A stretch of 32,844 nucleotides of DNA, from contig JAUHYL010000045.1 of NCBI GenBank assembly GCA_030426545.1, positions 1-32,844 on the forward strand, given 5' to 3'. The position numbers were made by a program, and so were the translations under genes. The stretch comes from Gammaproteobacteria bacterium (lineage in GTDB: Bacteria; Pseudomonadota; Gammaproteobacteria; Pseudomonadales; Halieaceae). Below, one piece after another: positions 25,218-32,800 of this stretch (positions are counted from its first letter, which is position 1; every line of letters starts with the position of its first letter). The notes under the pieces were generated by a model. That model saw nothing but the letters and a program-made list of their open reading frames with translations. It had not been told where the DNA came from and ran no database searches.

Positions 25218-25537
25218 GGGCCCTTAGCTCAGTTGGTTAGAGCATCCGACTCATAAGGAATCTTGTGACCCGTGGCAGTAATGCCATGTGGAAAAACTGG
25301 ATGAATTCAGGGAAACCTCAGCGGGTAATGCCGGTGGCAATCCTGAGCCAAGCCTGCCAGGCGTGGCAGGAAGGTGCAGAGACTAGGTGGTGCGGTGCGA
25401 TCTCACCGTGTAATACACCAGTAGCGTCCAGCACCCCAGCGGGTAGTGCCGTGGGTGATGATATAGTCCAGGTCAGGGGGAAACTCCTGGTAGCCAGAAT
25501 CGGCAGGTCCGGCGTTCAAATCGCCGAGGGCCCACCA
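25218..25537 (+). tRNA. ileX: tRNA-Ile(CAU), split by a group I intron
   Basis: Exon 1 (25218-25254) gives the acceptor strand GGGCCCU, the D arm, and the anticodon stem and loop through the anticodon C25252-A-T25254. Exon 2 (25498-25537) starts AAUCGG and carries the T arm CGGCG-UUCAAAU-CGCCG, acceptor AGGGCCC, A73 and an encoded CCA. Joined, they form a 77-nt cloverleaf with a perfect 7-bp acceptor stem. The CAU anticodon, the A37-A38 that follow and the similarity to E. coli ileX point to the minor isoleucine tRNA, whose C34 is changed to lysidine by TilS to read AUA. Elongator Met is the alternative. Position 27/43 is a U-C mismatch. Confidence 0.9.
25255..25497 (+). ncRNA. Group I intron (IC3-like) in the tRNA-Ile anticodon loop
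   Basis: A 243-nt self-splicing intron placed after anticodon U36. Conserved core elements are present in order: TCAGGGAAACCT (25307-25318, P element), AATCCTGAGCCAAGCC (25339-25354, Q), GTGCAGAGACTA (25374-25385, R) and GATATAGTCC (25460-25469, S). R and S can form P7 through GACTA/TAGTC. The internal guide GTGA (25264-25267) pairs with exon UCAU to form P1 with the expected U-G wobble at the splice site. A GAAA-capped hairpin near 25476-25490 fits P9. The intron ends in G25497. No endonuclease gene fits inside. The insertion site and guide are those of the known Azoarcus tRNA-Ile intron. Confidence 0.93.
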
Positions 25538-25688
25538 TTTTCTACTTTCATACATGCACTTAACGGCCCCTATACTGAGGTCTTTTTGTATATTGAGCTA
25601 TGAATTGCGTTGTTTGCTATTGAAGTGATCCAGACCCACGCAGAAAGCAATTTTTGCCCAAAATTCTCCCTTGTCAATAAAGTTCATA

Positions 25689-27257
25689 ATGACAAAGCGA
25701 AAAAAATCACTGAAAAGAGAGCGTACGAAAAAGCGATCTCAGAATCAGGATTCTCCGAAGCTGCAGTCGCCTAGGGCCACTGATAGATCAGGCACGCGAC
25801 GGCTGCTAAGTAAGCACACAGTTCCAATTATTGCCGCTGTGATAGGCGTAGTTGGATTGATCTTGGTCGAGCTTCTCAAAACCTTCGTACCGTCAAGCAC
25901 ACCGACAGTGCCTCTGCAGACGATAGGTGAGGTTAGTAATTTCGGCGAAGGAGTTCAGATAATCGGATCAGAGGGATTCGAGATTAAGTATGAAACCTAT
26001 GGGGTAACACGTGGCCAATTTGATCAGCTCGTACAGGAACTACAAGTGTCACGAGAGATGGCGAAACGGCTGCTCAAAGTCTTAAAAGAAAAGGATGTTG
26101 AGCTATATGAACGAGAGTCCAAGTTCAAGCAACTCCTCGTCATGTATGCAGAGCTAAAGAACAAGGTAAACGCACGAGAAGACGATGTTTCCCAAGAGGT
26201 AGTTAAGCTGCTTGAACGTGGAGAGCTTGAGGAAGCAGAGCAGCTTCTGACTGAATCCCTCCAGAGACGATTAAGTCGAATAGGCGAAGATCGTGTTTCA
26301 GCAGCATCGGATGCATTCGAGTTAGGTAGACTCAAATTACTTCAACTCGACATTTATGCCGCCTTTGATTTCGCTCGGCAGGCAGTTGAGCTTGATCCGA
26401 GCAATATCGAATATCTCACCGGGCTGGGGACTATTGAGATCGAGCTAGAGAACTATGAGTCCTCGACTGAACACCTGAGCAATGCGCTTTCGTTAACAAT
26501 TGAAAAGTATGGCGAGAATTCCCCTGAAACTGCCGACGTATACAGCCGCTTAGGTATAGCCGCGGTTATGGGGGACATGCATCACGAAGCAGTAAGCTAC
26601 TTTACTCGCACTATCGAGATAGTTGTAAAGGTATATGGGGAAGATTCCTATATAGCTGATCAAATGCGCAACAGTTTGGCCGGCGCGTTAGCCGGCGTGG
26701 GGGAAATTGAACGAGCCAATGAACTGGCTGAAAGCTCGATAAAGAAACTACTCGAGAATAGGAACAACCCACATTACGCTCTTGCGCTCAATAATTTTGC
26801 GATATTCAAGCGCAACATTGGTGAGTTGCAAGAAGCGATAGCGGCATTCACTCAAGCAGAGGAGGCGTATTGGAAAGAAAACGATAGGCCGGGCCCGTTT
26901 CTCGCCAATATACTTTCAAGCAAGGGTGAAATTATGATCGCAGTCGGCAATTTGGATGAGGCTATTCCAATATTGGAAAGAGCTAATAAAATTTACACAG
27001 AAATCTACAGTCCATCTAGCACTAATGTAATATCTTCGATACAAAATTTGGGCATGGCATGGCATGCCGCAAAAAACTATTCGAAAGCTATTGGCTATTA
27101 CCATGAAGCGCTCGACTTATGTAGGGATAAGTATGGCGAAAATCACCGGTATACGATGACCTTTTTGAATTTGATTGAGCGCGCGGAAAATGAGCTACCC
27201 TTGAGGGTTTACTTTGAAGATTTTGATCGTGGGCTGCGGGTAGAAGAGCTCAAATAG
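25689..27257 (+). CDS. Membrane-anchored tetratricopeptide-repeat protein
   Basis: 522 residues, noticeably richer in A/T than the core genes. The N-terminus is very basic (TKRKKSLKRERTKKR) and is followed by one membrane helix (about residues 45-64, VPIIAAVIGVVGLILVELL), so the bulk may face either side. A segment of about 80 residues after residue 110 is probably a coiled coil (ELQVSREMAKRLLKVLKEK). From about residue 170 on, tandem TPR motifs of the kinesin-light-chain type follow (EKYGENSPETADVYSRLG, EVYGEDSYIADQ-like). The ATG at 25689 is preferred to a TTG at 25671. TPR proteins of this kind are common scaffolds or sensors in defence islands, but no effector domain is attached. The function is unknown. 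Confidence 0.85.
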   Translation: MTKRKKSLKRERTKKRSQNQDSPKLQSPRATDRSGTRRLLSKHTVPIIAAVIGVVGLILVELLKTFVPSSTPTVPLQTIGEVSNFGEGVQIIGSEGFEIKYETYGVTRGQFDQLVQELQVSREMAKRLLKVLKEKDVELYERESKFKQLLVMYAELKNKVNAREDDVSQEVVKLLERGELEEAEQLLTESLQRRLSRIGEDRVSAASDAFELGRLKLLQLDIYAAFDFARQAVELDPSNIEYLTGLGTIEIELENYESSTEHLSNALSLTIEKYGENSPETADVYSRLGIAAVMGDMHHEAVSYFTRTIEIVVKVYGEDSYIADQMRNSLAGALAGVGEIERANELAESSIKKLLENRNNPHYALALNNFAIFKRNIGELQEAIAAFTQAEEAYWKENDRPGPFLANILSSKGEIMIAVGNLDEAIPILERANKIYTEIYSPSSTNVISSIQNLGMAWHAAKNYSKAIGYYHEALDLCRDKYGENHRYTMTFLNLIERAENELPLRVYFEDFDRGLRVEELK

Positions 27258-27281
27258 GAAGTGAATTTATGAGAGTGTTAG

Positions 27282-27932
27282 CTAGCCCATGATTGCTCTG
27301 TAGACATTCTGAATTATTTGGTCCTTCTCATTAAACGGGTTTACTGTGCAGCTAAGTGGTCGTGCATTCTGATAGGTTTGGTACAGGTTTTTCACTATCG
27401 AATCCAATACCAGTAGGGCATCTTCAATCTCTTCCAAGCTTATCGCTCGGAAAAGAGATTGGTGTTCGTTTTCCTGAGTAAACACTGCGTGAGCTATTAC
27501 TCGATTCCGTATGGTTTTGCATTCTGCTTGCAAAAATCTCCTAGGGCCTTTAGCCATACGGAATAGCGTCTTCAAGTCCGCCAATCTCGGAAATTGCGCT
27601 CCGTCAAGGTAACCGGGATTCAACTCAAGGGCTTCCGGCCGTCGTAGTCTAAATACTGTAGCCGTATAGTCGTTCACATTCTCTATACAGTGTCTGTTGA
27701 AATCAGAAAAAGACTTCCCATTACTAGTATCGTCAGCCAAGCGACCCAAGTAAACAAAGAGCGTATATTGAAGGGCGGCGGTGTAGACTCTCCAGAAATC
27801 TGCATTTTCGTTGGCGGCGTCTACAGCATCACCATCACCCATTGCCATCCAGAACCCCATATAGGAGTAGAGCAATGTGAGCGCGCTCTCGGTTTCGCCT
27901 CGCATGAAATCAAACCAAGACTTCGAATCCAT
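27282..27932 (-). CDS. AbiU2-like HEPN-domain protein
   Basis: About 216 residues from the ATG at 27932. An in-frame TTG at 27998 would give 238. Neither has a clear ribosome-binding site. The helical sequence with FWRVYTAALQYTLFVYLGRLAD in the first half and AECKTIRNRVIAHAVF in the second matches the HEPN AbiU2-type domain. RNRVIAH (142-148) is the R-x(4-6)-H motif that gives HEPN proteins RNase activity. AbiU2-like proteins are linked to abortive infection or toxin-antitoxin behaviour. No obvious antitoxin (MNT-type) gene is adjacent. It converges on the TPR gene with only 24 bp between the stops. Confidence 0.7.
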   Translation of the reverse strand: MDSKSWFDFMRGETESALTLLYSYMGFWMAMGDGDAVDAANENADFWRVYTAALQYTLFVYLGRLADDTSNGKSFSDFNRHCIENVNDYTATVFRLRRPEALELNPGYLDGAQFPRLADLKTLFRMAKGPRRFLQAECKTIRNRVIAHAVFTQENEHQSLFRAISLEEIEDALLVLDSIVKNLYQTYQNARPLSCTVNPFNEKDQIIQNVYRAIMG

Positions 27933-28077
27933 TTCTAGAACATGCCGTTGCACCAGGGAGTGTGATGTGCGATTTGAAATCCACTTTATGCTCGCCAAAT
28001 AACCGATTCTGAAGCCCTTTATAAAGGGACTGGCAGGGTCATCAACAGTATCTCATGGTTCGAGGTCGCTCCTAAAT

Positions 28078-29517
28078 TCACCAATTCAGAAACGTAGAAA
28101 CTGAAGTTGACAGACTGCGTTCATCGGCAGGCTGCAAACCACCTCGGTCTTGTTTTTCCCCTATCAGCGTACTTATTAGTCTCTGCTCATCACTCTGAGA
28201 TTGATCATCTGACGCAGTGCCCGACGAACTCTTCACTCGAGGCGGCTTCGCAACCCATCTAGTGAGATTCTGACAGACATCACCGTAAAACTTTACCAGC
28301 TCATCTTCCGCTATCTCAACGAAAGCTTTGACACTCTTAAACTTCGCGCCCAAATCAATGATTCGAACTAGCTCGAATGAGCTTGGCATGTCCTTTATAT
28401 TGGGCGGAATAAGTCGACCACCACCTTCTTCTAAAAGCTCTGCGACAGGCATTAATGTAGTTGGTATTCGCTTAGGCCAGCTTGCCTTCAACACCAGATT
28501 ATCTGTGTTACATCCCTTCAATTGTCTTGCCAACCAGTTTATCGAGGCCGTCTGCCGCTTCGTGTCACCTGGAGCATCCAGCCTGATAGACAAATCCAGC
28601 GTCTTCCTTAGGAAATCACCAGTCAACACAACCCTACCTGCTGTATTGGGTATTTCTATCTCTGCCGACAGGGCATGCTTGGCAGTTAAATCGTGAATAT
28701 CATCATGCAACCTAGAAGCAGGATCCTTTACGTGCCTTCTAGGCAATGATGTTTTTACCGGCTTGCCCAAAGCAACAGACAACTGAATTGCCAAGTACTT
28801 TTGTAATTGATGCCAGCTTGCCACAGCTTCAGATACTTCATTTCCCGATTTCTTTAGTGGGGCACCTTGGTGGACTTCCAGACAGGTGCTTTTCCAGCCG
28901 GGCGACATTCTCAAACCTCTTGTGACACCCGAATAGTCATGTCGAAGGAATCGCACAAGTTCGTTCAATATGTAAGCCTGCTCAACATCATCAACAACCT
29001 TGCTTTCGATTAGCAACAGAGCCTTTGACAAAATAGATAGCCAAGAAAAGTGAAACAATCCGGTCGAACGTATCTTTTGCTTACTTACCTTGACAGGGTG
29101 ATGAGTGGCTAATGCAGCAAACTGATTAGAAACTGTGATAACGGCGTCCACGCCCTGTGCTTTTGCAATATTAATATACTCCTCTACCTGATCAACATTC
29201 AGCTCACTTTGACCCACCTTGGACTCAACCAGAGCGCTCCACATTTTCTTTCCGGTCGTTACTATTATCAGGCCATCCGGACGTGATTTCGGATTGTCGC
29301 CCTTGAAAGATACTTCCGTGAAAGACTGAATAGTTGAACGTTTACCGATTGGCGCACCCGCATCAGACAAGACCGCATGAGCGAAATCTGGAACAACTGT
29401 AAATGCAGCCAGAACGACGGAGGTTGCCCTCTCCTCTTTTTTACTATCGGCGACGACGGGCACCAGTCTAGCAGGAGAACCCTTTATCAAATTTGATCTA
29501 AGTTTTTCCGCATTCAT
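28078..29517 (-). CDS. PD-(D/E)XK-type nuclease-like protein of unknown function
   Basis: 479 residues, A/T-rich. The N-terminal 160 residues show the layout of a restriction-like fold: E30 in KKEERATSVVLAAF, D81 in SRPDGLIIV, E98-S-K100 in SALVESKVG, and Q110 in a helix after it. LITVSNQF-like and HFSWLSIL segments follow. The remaining 300 residues have no motif I recognise and may recognise a target. The C-terminal tail is Ser/Gln/Asp-rich and low in complexity (about 420-450). It follows a small overlapping ORF and precedes the HEPN gene on the same strand after a 145-bp gap. A role in DNA or RNA defence is inference. Confidence 0.8.
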   Translation of the reverse strand: MNAEKLRSNLIKGSPARLVPVVADSKKEERATSVVLAAFTVVPDFAHAVLSDAGAPIGKRSTIQSFTEVSFKGDNPKSRPDGLIIVTTGKKMWSALVESKVGQSELNVDQVEEYINIAKAQGVDAVITVSNQFAALATHHPVKVSKQKIRSTGLFHFSWLSILSKALLLIESKVVDDVEQAYILNELVRFLRHDYSGVTRGLRMSPGWKSTCLEVHQGAPLKKSGNEVSEAVASWHQLQKYLAIQLSVALGKPVKTSLPRRHVKDPASRLHDDIHDLTAKHALSAEIEIPNTAGRVVLTGDFLRKTLDLSIRLDAPGDTKRQTASINWLARQLKGCNTDNLVLKASWPKRIPTTLMPVAELLEEGGGRLIPPNIKDMPSSFELVRIIDLGAKFKSVKAFVEIAEDELVKFYGDVCQNLTRWVAKPPRVKSSSGTASDDQSQSDEQRLISTLIGEKQDRGGLQPADERSLSTSVSTFLNW

Positions 29518-29818
29518 GCCTTAATCCATAATCCAAAATAAGCCCAATATTTTTGTACTTTACAGCATTATGAATTGCAAGGGTTTTCAGTAGTCTATGT
29601 TGCTGCGATACGTTTTCACCAGACTTCAAGAAAATTCCTCGGATCGAGTATCCGCGTCGAGATAATTGCTCGACCAGCGATAGTTTAGAATTGGGAAGTA
29701 AGTCAACCGACCAGCATCCTGTACCTGGCCACCTAGGTGGCTTGCAGTGTTGCCCGTTATAGATGCAAGAACAAAGCGGGCTACTATTGCGGAATCTCGA
29801 CCATCGCAAACCACTCAT
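29498..29818 (-). CDS. Short unknown ORF overlapping the nuclease-like gene
   Basis: About 106 residues ending 20 bp inside the start of the PD-(D/E)XK-like gene, which would couple their translation. The second half (SVDLLPNSKLSLVEQLSRR, SGENVSQQHRLLKTLAIHN, NIGLILDYGLRHE) reads like ordinary protein. The first 35 residues are Cys/Trp/Pro-rich and unconvincing, and there is no ribosome-binding site. It may be the surviving 3' end of a broken gene. The remaining bases up to 29890 hold only short open pieces. Confidence 0.3.
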   Translation of the reverse strand: MSGLRWSRFRNSSPLCSCIYNGQHCKPPRWPGTGCWSVDLLPNSKLSLVEQLSRRGYSIRGIFLKSGENVSQQHRLLKTLAIHNAVKYKNIGLILDYGLRHECGKT

Positions 29819-29890
29819 GGAAAGTACAAGACACAAGGATCGCTTTCAGGTGTTGGGACGGTTATACGATACCCTTTGAAGGTATGCGTT

Positions 29891-30916
29891 CTACCGTTTA
29901 ACCCTTGGCAGAATCCTGTCCAGAACCTTGTACATTTCCTTTGCTGCATTCGGCTCTGAAACTATCCTGACAGCTCCTGTGCCGGGCTCGTTATCTTCCT
30001 CATAGTCATCCTGCATTGGCAGACACCCAAGGAAAGGAGAGCCGCCAAATCTAAATACATAATTGTCTCCTTGGATGACACCGCAAGCTGCACACGTATT
30101 AGCCCAGTATCGCCCATCCCACATTTTGGAGTAACGATTCTTAATAGTCTTAGGCCGAGGTAACGGTGGCTCGGTCTCACAAAACGGTACGCCTTGCCAC
30201 CAGAAAACCGGAATCTCCTCATGGCACTTAAAACACTCAAAGGTTTCTGCGATGTAGAGTGCGCGGGTAGGGTCTTTGAAGGGAGTGTATAGGTATCTAT
30301 CAATTCCCCACTTGTCAGCCACAGTTTGAATGTGTTCGGGGTCGCCAGCGCAATCAGTGCAAAGCTGCGGCCCTTTCAGCCGACCTTCCAAAACATGCCA
30401 ATCCGCTGGTGACTCCATGACGTTTTCAGCTTGCAGCTCCACCCAAGGAACCTCAAGTTCATTGGCCTTGCGCTCGCCAACCTGGTGGGTATGGCGTATT
30501 TCAATTGCCAATGCTGGTGTGTTACCCCTATATCCAATCACATCACAAACAAAGCTTGAAATACCAACTTCTTCCTTTGCGCTTGAGAATGTGCCAGGGG
30601 GAAGCTCAGTTTGATATTCAATTCCACACGCATGGCAGCCCCGCCAAAGCAAAATCAGTTTCCTGCCTGCCGCGTTATCACGTATTGAGCGGGCAACCAG
30701 CATTTTGGCAGTTTTGTGCAGTACATGCTCAGGGCTGCAATTTGAAGAAGGCGCGTGGGAAAAGTGTTTCACCCTAACCTCGCCGGCCCGAAGTGTCAGA
30801 CGTTCATTACATGCTGGACAGGTATAATGGCGCCCCTTTGTGGCGTCATCAGCAGCCACCAACGCGCCAAGGTCATCACAGCCATAGGGCACCGACAATG
30901 CGAGTTGCTCACTCAC
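29891..30916 (-). CDS. CoiA-like zinc-finger nuclease protein
   Basis: 341 residues from the GTG at 30916, selected because a strong GGAGGTTG lies about 7 bp upstream. The frame extends further but without support. The N-terminus carries a zinc knuckle (CPAC, C33 and C36) followed by VKHFSHAP and a Cys-x3-H-like segment, as in competence protein CoiA and relatives. A PD-(D/E)XK-like core follows, with D125 in SFVCDVIGYRG and E139 in LAIEIRHTH, where the usual lysine is Arg. Further CxxC pairs (CTDC, CFKC, CAAC) lie in the C-terminal half. CoiA acts in DNA processing during transformation in firmicutes. Island-borne relatives are often defence-linked. The exact role is unknown. Confidence 0.7.
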   Translation of the reverse strand: MSEQLALSVPYGCDDLGALVAADDATKGRHYTCPACNERLTLRAGEVRVKHFSHAPSSNCSPEHVLHKTAKMLVARSIRDNAAGRKLILLWRGCHACGIEYQTELPPGTFSSAKEEVGISSFVCDVIGYRGNTPALAIEIRHTHQVGERKANELEVPWVELQAENVMESPADWHVLEGRLKGPQLCTDCAGDPEHIQTVADKWGIDRYLYTPFKDPTRALYIAETFECFKCHEEIPVFWWQGVPFCETEPPLPRPKTIKNRYSKMWDGRYWANTCAACGVIQGDNYVFRFGGSPFLGCLPMQDDYEEDNEPGTGAVRIVSEPNAAKEMYKVLDRILPRVKR

Positions 30917-31199
30917 AGCGCGCAACCTCCAGTACGTCCAGCAATGACTCACACGCAAGCCTGTTCCAGCTTCCCGTGTAGCAAAGGAAACCGGCCTCAA
31001 AAAAATCCAGATAGAAGCTATCCACTCGGAAGCGCCTACACCGTCCGTAATCAGAAAAAACCCAGCTTAAGATACGTAGCTGAACTTTCGAAGTCATCAC
31101 TGTGTAGCCACACACGTCGCTTTTTCACGCAGGTGACTTTCCCCCAGGAGGCACCCCCGCCCTCTCGGCACTACCCTAAAACCACCAAGGAGAAATGCC
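30917..31199. promoter_or_regulatory. Divergent intergenic region
   Basis: 283 bp between the leftward CoiA-like gene and the rightward Cys-repeat gene. It should hold both promoters. I see no strong -35/-10 pair. AAGGAG at 31187-31192 is the ribosome-binding site of the rightward gene, with correct spacing to the ATG at 31200 and too short a spacing to the ATG at 31195. Confidence 0.3.
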
Positions 31200-31514
31200 A
31201 TGCTTCGGATCGCAATCTTATACCTGTGCTTCACCCCGCCCATGCTGGCTCTCGCACAAACCCCCATACAACGCCAAGGCGATTCCTGCCCCACGGGCAC
31301 CTACCGCTCCGGGGACTACTGCAAACTCCTCCCCAGCTCCCGCGACCAGTTCATCATCCAGAAATCCGGCAACAACTGCCCTCGTGGTTTCTATTCCCAT
31401 GGCAACTATTGCAAGCGTATTTCGGGGAGCAGAAGGAAAGCCATCCCCAGAGAGTCAGGCAAGAAATGCCCCACTGGCTGGCGCAAATCTGGAGATTACT
31501 GCGTTGAGATCTAG
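31200..31514 (+). CDS. Secreted Cys-rich triple-repeat protein
   Basis: 104 residues. A signal peptide (MLRIAILYLCFTPPMLALA-Q) leads to the periplasm or outside. The mature part consists of three modules with the pattern C-P-x-G-[YFW]-x(2-3)-G-x-YC: SCPTGTYRSGDYC, NCPRGFYSHGNYC and KCPTGWRKSGDYC. They are separated by 18-21 residues containing basic, polar linkers. Six cysteines could form one disulfide per module. No catalytic motif is seen. It is a single gene with its own ribosome-binding site. The repeat type is one I cannot tie to a known function. Confidence 0.75.
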   Translation: MLRIAILYLCFTPPMLALAQTPIQRQGDSCPTGTYRSGDYCKLLPSSRDQFIIQKSGNNCPRGFYSHGNYCKRISGSRRKAIPRESGKKCPTGWRKSGDYCVEI

Positions 31515-31749
31515 GTGAGTGAAGCCACACTTGCGAAATCTTCGAAAATTCCTAGAAAATCATCGAAATACCACCAAAATACCTTGCCTATTTCATCGAA
31601 TATCCTGAGTTCGGACGCATATCGGAAACATGGAAAATGTGCAGGATACGATGCTTTGCAAGGCATTGTGACAGATTCGGGAACTGCAAATCTTTGATGC
31701 TGGATATAGACACGGCATGGACTAGTTCACCTAATAGGCAACCCGGCAC
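31515..31749. other. A/T-rich non-coding stretch
   Basis: 235 bp with several imperfect repeats of TTCGAAAA/ATCGAAAT type near 31535-31575 and no convincing gene, terminator or RNA. It separates the Cys-repeat gene from the convergent leftward gene that ends at 31750. Confidence 0.3.
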
Positions 31750-32547
31750 TCAACCGAATCGCCGGGCTACGAACTGGTTGAATTTTAGACACTTGGAATA
31801 GAAGTCCTGCAGTGCAGGCCCCTCTTCTGTATCCTCTCTTGAGATCACCGCTATCAATTCTTCCCAGGGCACAACCCGAATCTTGATCTTCTCCATCAGG
31901 GGCTCGAACGCCTCGTCGTACCAACGGGCTCTATCTGCTTCGTCGTATTCGCTCACCCGCTTCTGAAGCGTTTCTTGAATATGGCCCTCGTCCATATATG
32001 TTGAAAAAATTCCCTCATTTATCCGGCTCTCAGGGGCAACCACCAAGAACGCAATCGCTTCGAGTTGATTCGGGTGCAGCCCCGCCCTTCGGATGACCTC
32101 AGCTATACACGCCACATTCCTGGCTGCCTGGTTGTAGTACCCGGCATTCGTAACCCGGGAAGAGAGCTTGCTGAACATCTTCGCTTCAGTAACGATGAAC
32201 TGCTTCGCTTCAGGCAGCAGTGACAGATCACCTGCCCCATTGTCGCCGATACTGAAGTGGCCGATGACACCATCCGCATGAGTCCAGGATTCCGCTAGCT
32301 TGTCACCTCGGTATCGGGGTAGAAATGGCGATGGCAGGAGTGCCTCAGAGTACCAGTTGCTGTCTGCGAGAAACTGAAGATCATGCTCAACGCTCCGGTG
32401 GTGTTGAAACCAGTCCAGCACAAGTCGCAGCATCCAGCCCTCGTTGTACAGGTCCGTGGCTGGGAAGTTCCTGCTGTCGCTCGCGGCGTTGCCCAGTAAC
32501 TCTGCGATCCGCGTTTCTGCAATCTGTCCGTTTGAATGTACTTCCAT
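31750..32547 (-). CDS. Nuclease-like protein with an EAK motif, unknown function
   Basis: 265 residues, soluble. The middle shows a PD-(D/E)XK-like order: D92-G93 after SWTHADGVIGHF, E121-A-K123 in FIVTEAKMFSKLS, then a helix with Q140-AARNVACIAEVI. The N-terminal helix contains Glu residues that could complete the site. This pattern is typical of nuclease-like proteins found near restriction-modification genes. The start at 32547 is the only sensible ATG, and its ribosome-binding site is weak. It is divergent from the gene entering at 32801, which looks like a type I modification subunit. Confidence 0.65.
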   Translation of the reverse strand: MEVHSNGQIAETRIAELLGNAASDSRNFPATDLYNEGWMLRLVLDWFQHHRSVEHDLQFLADSNWYSEALLPSPFLPRYRGDKLAESWTHADGVIGHFSIGDNGAGDLSLLPEAKQFIVTEAKMFSKLSSRVTNAGYYNQAARNVACIAEVIRRAGLHPNQLEAIAFLVVAPESRINEGIFSTYMDEGHIQETLQKRVSEYDEADRARWYDEAFEPLMEKIKIRVVPWEELIAVISREDTEEGPALQDFYSKCLKFNQFVARRFG

Positions 32548-32800
32548 CGATAGTCAGTCTAACAATAGACGCGCTTTCGTGCGGCTTTGATCAGGGGGGG
32601 TACCTCCCCCTTTGCCACCGCATTCTCATCATCACCTCCCCGTGAAAATTTTTCAGTAACCCCTAAAGGCCACCCGGAAAACTGAGAAAAGGCGTGTATC
32701 TACAATAGAAGCCTTTCGGGTTTCGTCACCGCCGTTCTGGCAACCATACCAACAGCTCAGCAACACCAACCATCACCTGTAACCGCAAGGAGGCCCATCT
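32548..32800. promoter_or_regulatory. Divergent upstream region of the right-edge gene
   Basis: 253 bp with no gene. A -10-like TACAATAG lies at 32701-32708 without a clear -35. A GAAAATTTTTC near-palindrome is close to 32644. AAGGAGG (32787-32793) is a full-strength ribosome-binding site for the ATG at 32801. Confidence 0.35.

Noticed and set aside
25265-25603. Open frame covering the intron and tRNA 3' half
   Set aside because: The bases are explained by group I core elements and tRNA exon 2. The frame has no coding signs and is not an intron endonuclease.
30755-31507. 250-codon plus-strand frame over the CoiA-like start and the Cys-repeat gene
   Set aside because: It runs antisense to one supported gene and out of frame with another. 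It has no ribosome-binding site and low-quality composition.
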